NCBI GenBank assembly: GCA_015688915.1
Contig: JAATGX010000300.1
Span: forward strand, 1-26,103
DNA: 26,103 nt
Direction of reading: 5' to 3'
Source: Desulfuromonadales bacterium
GTDB taxonomy: Bacteria; Desulfobacterota; Desulfuromonadia; Geobacterales; Pseudopelobacteraceae
Position numbers and translations under genes: made by a program. The notes beneath the pieces were generated by a model. That model worked only from the letters and a program-made list of their open reading frames with translations. It ran no database searches and was not told the origin of the DNA. Positions within the stretch are counted from its first letter, which is position 1. The number at the start of each line of letters is the position of its first letter. This document shows positions 23,324 through 26,103 of this stretch, piece after piece.

Positions 23324-23379
23324 AGTCTAACCTGCCGTTAAAATGCCCATAAAGTTTTTACAAAGATTTTTAAAGATTT
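23324..23379 (-). promoter_or_regulatory. Tandem-repeat site and possible -10 upstream of the two-component operon
   Basis: Read on the plus strand, AAAG(T/A)TTT occurs at 23351, 23362 and 23372, a period of 11 and 10 bases, as in PhoB/OmpR-type tandem binding sites. A minus-strand TAGACT (23329-23324), a possible -10, lies 21 bases downstream of the last repeat. The operon start is at 23279. Binding by the operon's own regulator is inferred. Confidence 0.45.
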
Positions 23380-23485
23380 CATTACCGGCAATCCTGCGGC
23401 GTTGCCTTGCGGTTCAACATTTATGAATCCGGCAAATCTGACGATACGTACTACAGAAGTCATGTAATCTGCCTGGAGCTTTATC

Positions 23486-24229
23486 ATGGACATAGCCAGC
23501 ACTACAACGACATGGTTCACCGGACCCGCAACCGCTCAAAGCGGCTCGGCCGGATCCGCCGTTCAAACGGGTGCATCAACCGCCTCTTCGGCCTTGACCG
23601 AGCGGCAGATGAAAGATTTGATTGCGTCACAGGAAATGGCGAAGCAGTTGCCCGACAGGAAGACAACGGAACGGCAGGCGCGGCTGGAAAAGATCCAGAG
23701 GTTACGCGACCGCTTGAAATTGTTGCGGCAGATGATGGCGTTTCTCAGCCCCAAGTCGATGAAATCGCTGGCAGCGGAAATCAAGCAGATTGCCTCCCAG
23801 TTGGCTACCCTGGGTGACGGCGGCGGGGGTGGCGGTTTGCCAAGCGGAGCCGGTAGTGAGACGGCGGGATCAACCCAGGGCGGCGTGCAACAGGACGCGT
23901 CATCGAGCCAGACCGCTTCCGCCGCCCCTGCGGAGGCAACGACCGGAACCGACACCGGCGCCGCAGATGGCAGCGATACCACCAACCCTGTCACACCCTC
24001 CACGGCAAACGTTTCGGCGGCAACGCCCAACCAGGCCGACAATAGCGGGGATCGCCAGCTTAAAGAGACCGTCGAGGAAGCAAAACGCCTCCTGCGATCC
24101 GTCATCGAGGCGTTCAAAAGAAAACAGGCACAGGATAAGGCCGTGCACCCGACCCCGCGTGGCGCTGCCCTTTCCGGCTATTCCGGATCCGGAATAGCCG
24201 GAAACAGCGACATCAGCTTCACCGTCTGA
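23486..24229 (+). CDS. Low-complexity protein with a coiled-coil segment, function unknown
   Basis: The 247-residue protein has an ATG with GGAG upstream. Residues 1-36 are Ser/Thr/Ala/Gly rich. Residues about 37-108 are charged and helical, likely a coiled coil (LTERQMKDLIASQEM..., RLEKIQRLRDRLKLLRQMM). Residues about 110-195 are a Gly/Ser/Thr/Ala/Gln linker including six glycines in a row. A second helix lies at about 196-222 (QLKETVEEAKRLLRSVIEAF). There is no signal peptide or membrane helix. A perfect 34-base palindrome sits inside its last codons and may be an insertion tolerated by the flexible tail. I cannot assign a function; a structural or secreted-system accessory role would be a guess. 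Confidence 0.7.
   Translation: MDIASTTTTWFTGPATAQSGSAGSAVQTGASTASSALTERQMKDLIASQEMAKQLPDRKTTERQARLEKIQRLRDRLKLLRQMMAFLSPKSMKSLAAEIKQIASQLATLGDGGGGGGLPSGAGSETAGSTQGGVQQDASSSQTASAAPAEATTGTDTGAADGSDTTNPVTPSTANVSAATPNQADNSGDRQLKETVEEAKRLLRSVIEAFKRKQAQDKAVHPTPRGAALSGYSGSGIAGNSDISFTV
24171..24204. repeat. Perfect 34-base palindrome inside a coding region
   Basis: TTTCCGGCTATTCCGGA (24171-24187) is followed at once by its exact complement (24188-24204), with no loop. It also contains internal CCGG repeats. It lies within the last codons of the low-complexity protein gene (encoding LSGYSGSGIAGNS). There is no T run on either side, so it is not a normal intrinsic terminator. A REP-like element or a protein-binding site is possible. 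Confidence 0.85.
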
Positions 24230-24262
24230 AGGGCGGGTTCCTTTGTCGTCCCCTTCCCGCTC

Positions 24263-24847
24263 TCACGCATCGCCGCCCAACTCCCGCCAGCGGAAACAAT
24301 CCACCGTATGGTCGTTGACCATACCGATGGCCTGCATATGGGAATAACAGATGGTCGTGCCGACAAAACGGAAGCCGCGCCGCTTCAGGTCCCGGCTCAG
24401 GGCGTCCGACTCCGGTGTGCTGGCCGGCACTTCGGCCATGCTCCTCCAGGCGTTCCGCATCGGTCTGCCATCCACAAAGCGCCACTGGTAGGCGTCGAAG
24501 GAGCCAAATTCCTCCTGGACCTTCAGGAAGGCGCGGGCATTGGTTATGGTCGATTCCACTTTGAGGCGGTTGCGGACAATGCCGGGATTGGCCAGCAGTT
24601 CCGCAGCCTTGGCCTCATCGAAACGGGCCACCAGTTCGGGGTCGAACCCGGCAAAGGCGGCGCGGTAGGCCTCCCGCTTGCGCAGGATGGTGATCCAGGA
24701 GAGCCCGGCCTGGGCCCCCTCCAGGGTCAGGAATTCGAACAAAATCCGGTCGTCGTGGACCGGCACGCCCCATTCCCGGTCATGGTATGCCCGGTAGAGC
24801 GGGTCATTGCCGGCCCAGGCGCAGCGCGGCGCTGTCGCGTTATCCAT
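24263..24847 (-). CDS. tag: DNA-3-methyladenine glycosylase I
   Basis: Tag removes 3-methyladenine from alkylated DNA as the first step of base-excision repair. The 194-residue length is normal. The zinc-binding residues known from E. coli Tag (C4, H17, H175, C179) are all present with an offset of five: C9 in PRCAWA, H22 in YHDREWG, and H180 and C184 in DHTVDCFRW. The family segments FEFLTLEGAQAGLSWITIL and CYSHMQAIGMVNDH are intact. The start at 24847 has GAGGGAG just upstream on the minus strand; an ATG at 24892 is a needless extension. It is probably a single-gene unit convergent with the low-complexity protein gene. Confidence 0.96.
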   Translation of the reverse strand: MDNATAPRCAWAGNDPLYRAYHDREWGVPVHDDRILFEFLTLEGAQAGLSWITILRKREAYRAAFAGFDPELVARFDEAKAAELLANPGIVRNRLKVESTITNARAFLKVQEEFGSFDAYQWRFVDGRPMRNAWRSMAEVPASTPESDALSRDLKRRGFRFVGTTICYSHMQAIGMVNDHTVDCFRWRELGGDA

Positions 24848-24941
24848 TGTTTTCTCCCTCGGATGAAATGTAACCATTTTCCCGTTCGGCACGTCTTATG
24901 AAAAATACTACCTCACGATCCATAAGGGAAGGATTTTACCC

Positions 24942-25595
24942 ATGAGAACCTATTCCGCCATTGTCCCGATTGCTGCGATGCTCCTGATCCAGATGCCGTC
25001 CGTATCTTCCGCCCGCGGCCTGGATATCGGCATCAACCTCATGAGCCCGGCCGTTGTCCAGGCACCGCCGGTACAACCGCAGTACCCGCCGATGGAACAG
25101 CAGCCCCCCCTGCCTCCGTCTCCACAAGCGGCCCCGGCGCCCGCTTATCCGCCACCGGAGACGCCACCGCCCGCCAATGCCGCACCTCCGGCTCAACAAG
25201 CTGCTCCGGGTACGCAGTATGGAGCCCCTGCCGTGCCGCCGACGCAGTATGCCGCCCCGCAGCAGTACGCGAAACCCGCTCCGTTGCCCGCTCCGGAGTT
25301 TGTCTACATACCCCGGTACGGATTCTATGCGGCCGTGGGCTATCCCTACGACGTCATCTACATCGGGCGGGATTACTATCTGTTCTACCGCGGATACTGG
25401 TATCAGGGGCCGTTTTACAACGGGCCATGGGTCGTGGCGGAGCCACGATTGCTGCCGCGCATTTTGCGGCGGTCCCGGTGGGAGGAAATCCGCTATTACC
25501 GCGATTATGAGTACGGCATATATGCCCGGGACCGGGCACATTACCGGGGCCGATTCCACCGGCCCGAATTTCGCGGCGAGTTCAGGTTCCGGTGA
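24942..25595 (+). CDS. Secreted Pro/Ala/Gln-rich and Tyr-rich protein
   Basis: The 217-residue protein has a signal peptide (1-24, hydrophobic IVPIAAMLLI, cleavage after VSSA). The mature part starts with a Pro/Ala/Gln-rich region (about 40-120) of repeated PP, QYA and AAP units. It continues with a Tyr/Gly-rich region (about 122-175: FVYIPRYGFYAAVGYPYDVI, YYLFYRGYWYQGPFYNGPW). The end is strongly basic (about 178-217, many Arg with Tyr). An AAGGGAAGGA tract precedes the ATG. The YxxxG-type aromatic stretch recurs in exported proteins of metal-reducing deltaproteobacteria, as far as I recall. It is probably periplasmic or surface-bound. The function is unknown. Confidence 0.75.
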   Translation: MRTYSAIVPIAAMLLIQMPSVSSARGLDIGINLMSPAVVQAPPVQPQYPPMEQQPPLPPSPQAAPAPAYPPPETPPPANAAPPAQQAAPGTQYGAPAVPPTQYAAPQQYAKPAPLPAPEFVYIPRYGFYAAVGYPYDVIYIGRDYYLFYRGYWYQGPFYNGPWVVAEPRLLPRILRRSRWEEIRYYRDYEYGIYARDRAHYRGRFHRPEFRGEFRFR

Positions 25596-25621
25596 CCGGC
25601 CTGCACGAAAGGCACCGGATC

Positions 25622-25966
25622 ATGAATGAGAATCCCAAAAATCGGCAAAAACGCCTTCATCTCATTGTTGCCGCGATCATGCTGGTTGGTCTGGGCAGCG
25701 CCGCCTTGATCTATCTGACTGCCGCGGATGTTTCAGGCAGCCCGTTGGGTTTTGAACCTGAGGATTCGAAGAGGTATCTGCACGATTTGGAACTCTATGG
25801 CGGAAAGATGAATGTGCTGGTCAGCGAGTTCATGAATTGGTTCGGCGGCCTCTGGCAGGGGAGACGTCTGGCGTTCACGACCGCATGCATCACCCTGGGC
25901 ATATCCGCCGGGGTTTTGTTGCTTGCCGATGACGCCGTTGCCGACCCGCCTGCCGGACCGCACTAG
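25622..25966 (+). CDS. Small two-helix membrane protein
   Basis: The 114-residue protein starts at ATG 25622 with a weak AAAGG upstream. It has a basic N-terminus (NPKNRQKRLH), a first membrane helix (about 12-33, LHLIVAAIMLVGLGSAALIYL) and a central loop (about 36-80) with FEPEDSKRYLHDLELYGGKM. The second helix is at about 83-102 (LAFTTACITLGISAGVLLLA), followed by a short Pro-rich tail. It starts 27 bases after the secreted protein gene and is probably co-transcribed, so the two may act together at the inner membrane and periplasm. The loop should face the periplasm by the positive-inside rule. I do not recognise a named family. An insertion sequence begins right after its stop. Confidence 0.7.
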   Translation: MNENPKNRQKRLHLIVAAIMLVGLGSAALIYLTAADVSGSPLGFEPEDSKRYLHDLELYGGKMNVLVSEFMNWFGGLWQGRRLAFTTACITLGISAGVLLLADDAVADPPAGPH

Positions 25967-26017
25967 CAGGTTGTTGAATTTCAACTAGCTGTTTTTGCTG
26001 ATTTATGATACATTTTT

Positions 26018-26056
26018 GCGCATAATACTTCGTAATCCTTGAGGAAAATTATGCGC
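26018..26056 (+). promoter_or_regulatory. Inverted repeat burying the transposase start codon
   Basis: GCGCATAAT (26018-26026) is the exact complement of ATTATGCGC (26048-26056). The second arm contains the ATG of the transposase, and GAGGA (26041-26045) is in the loop. In a read-through transcript this 9-bp stem would hide the start. Whether the IS promoter starts inside the stem is not known. Confidence 0.6.
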
Positions 26057-26103
26057 GGACAAGACAGCCGGACTGAAGCACTCTTTGCGTATGTGACTCC
26101 AGA
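26051..26103 (+). CDS. Transposase, N-terminal fragment at the window edge
   Basis: Seventeen codons are visible, MRGQDSRTEALFAYVTP, behind GAGGA. The start MRGxDxRTxxLFxYV is typical of a group of DDE transposases usually annotated as IS5- or IS1182-type. The family cannot be fixed from this piece. The catalytic part lies outside the window. Confidence 0.7.
   Translation, partial: MRGQDSRTEALFAYVTP

Larger units (their letters stand above)
25967..26103 (+). mobile_element. Left end of an insertion sequence
   Basis: Sequence of IS character begins right after the preceding stop, with CAGGTTGTTGAATTTCAAC as a likely terminal stretch. It leads into a transposase start and is cut by the window edge. 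The base composition changes to AT-rich here. The exact outer boundary, target duplication and right end cannot be seen. Confidence 0.65.

Noticed and set aside
24171..24204. The 34-base palindrome as a terminator
   Set aside because: It lies before the stop codon, has no loop and no T run on either strand.
1..26103. CRISPR arrays, tRNA or rRNA genes
   Set aside because: No regularly spaced repeats, cloverleaf sequences or rRNA-like stretches were noticed on reading either strand.

Overview
The window looks like chromosomal DNA of a high-GC Geobacter-type deltaproteobacterium (Desulfuromonadales). This is inferred from gene content and order: a HEAT-like protein, gpsA, ispF, a sigma-54 response regulator, a CbpA-type DnaJ and an oxygen-type protoporphyrinogen oxidase in one neighbourhood, plus several conserved proteins of Geobacter style. 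No rRNA, tRNA or CRISPR array was seen. No homology search was possible, so family names rest on recognised motifs.

Layout. (1) 1-3019: the end of a defence locus. It holds the 3' part of a type I restriction HsdR gene, interrupted by an in-frame TAG where the Walker A tryptophan is expected, then a phosphoribosyltransferase overlapping it and a small ORF read in another frame of the phosphoribosyltransferase 3' end. (2) 3020-3440: no convincing gene. (3) 3441-6502: HEAT-like protein, gpsA and ispF as a tight operon. (4) 6718-9410: an HPt protein and a sigma-54 enhancer-binding response regulator, followed by a candidate -24/-12 promoter and three copies of TGTCC-N6-GGGAC(A/G). These precede three very small genes: an NHLP-leader-like protein, a 26-residue peptide and a 55-residue one-helix membrane protein. 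(5) 9445-11893: divergent cbpA and hemG with back-to-back sigma-70 promoters, then a terminator after hemG.

(6) 11990-16256: a NemR-like TetR regulator with a perfect operator, an Fe-S nitroreductase, a flavodoxin-fold reductase and a crotonase, which look like an electrophile/reductive detoxification operon. A secreted beta-lactamase-fold hydrolase and a strong hairpin follow. (7) 16288-18832: qorB on the minus strand, divergent from a second TetR regulator and an SDR-like gene. Two CTAAC-N3-GTTAG palindromes flank the regulator, and this pair looks more AT-rich than its surroundings. (8) 18949-20667: an isochorismatase-family hydrolase divergent from a GlxA/FtrA-type AraC regulator. (9) 20684-23279: a minus-strand operon of a His/Cys-cluster protein, a histidine kinase with almost no extracytoplasmic loop, and an OmpR-type regulator. 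Tandem repeats upstream resemble an OmpR-family site. (10) 23486-25966: a low-complexity coiled-coil protein with a 34-bp perfect palindrome in its end, tag, a secreted Pro/Tyr-rich protein and a small membrane protein. (11) About 25967-26103: the left end of an insertion sequence whose transposase start lies in a hairpin.

The most interesting system is block 4. A phosphorelay-controlled sigma-54 activator sits directly upstream of its own apparent enhancer sites, a -24/-12 promoter, and a mini-operon of three short proteins that an ordinary gene caller could largely miss.
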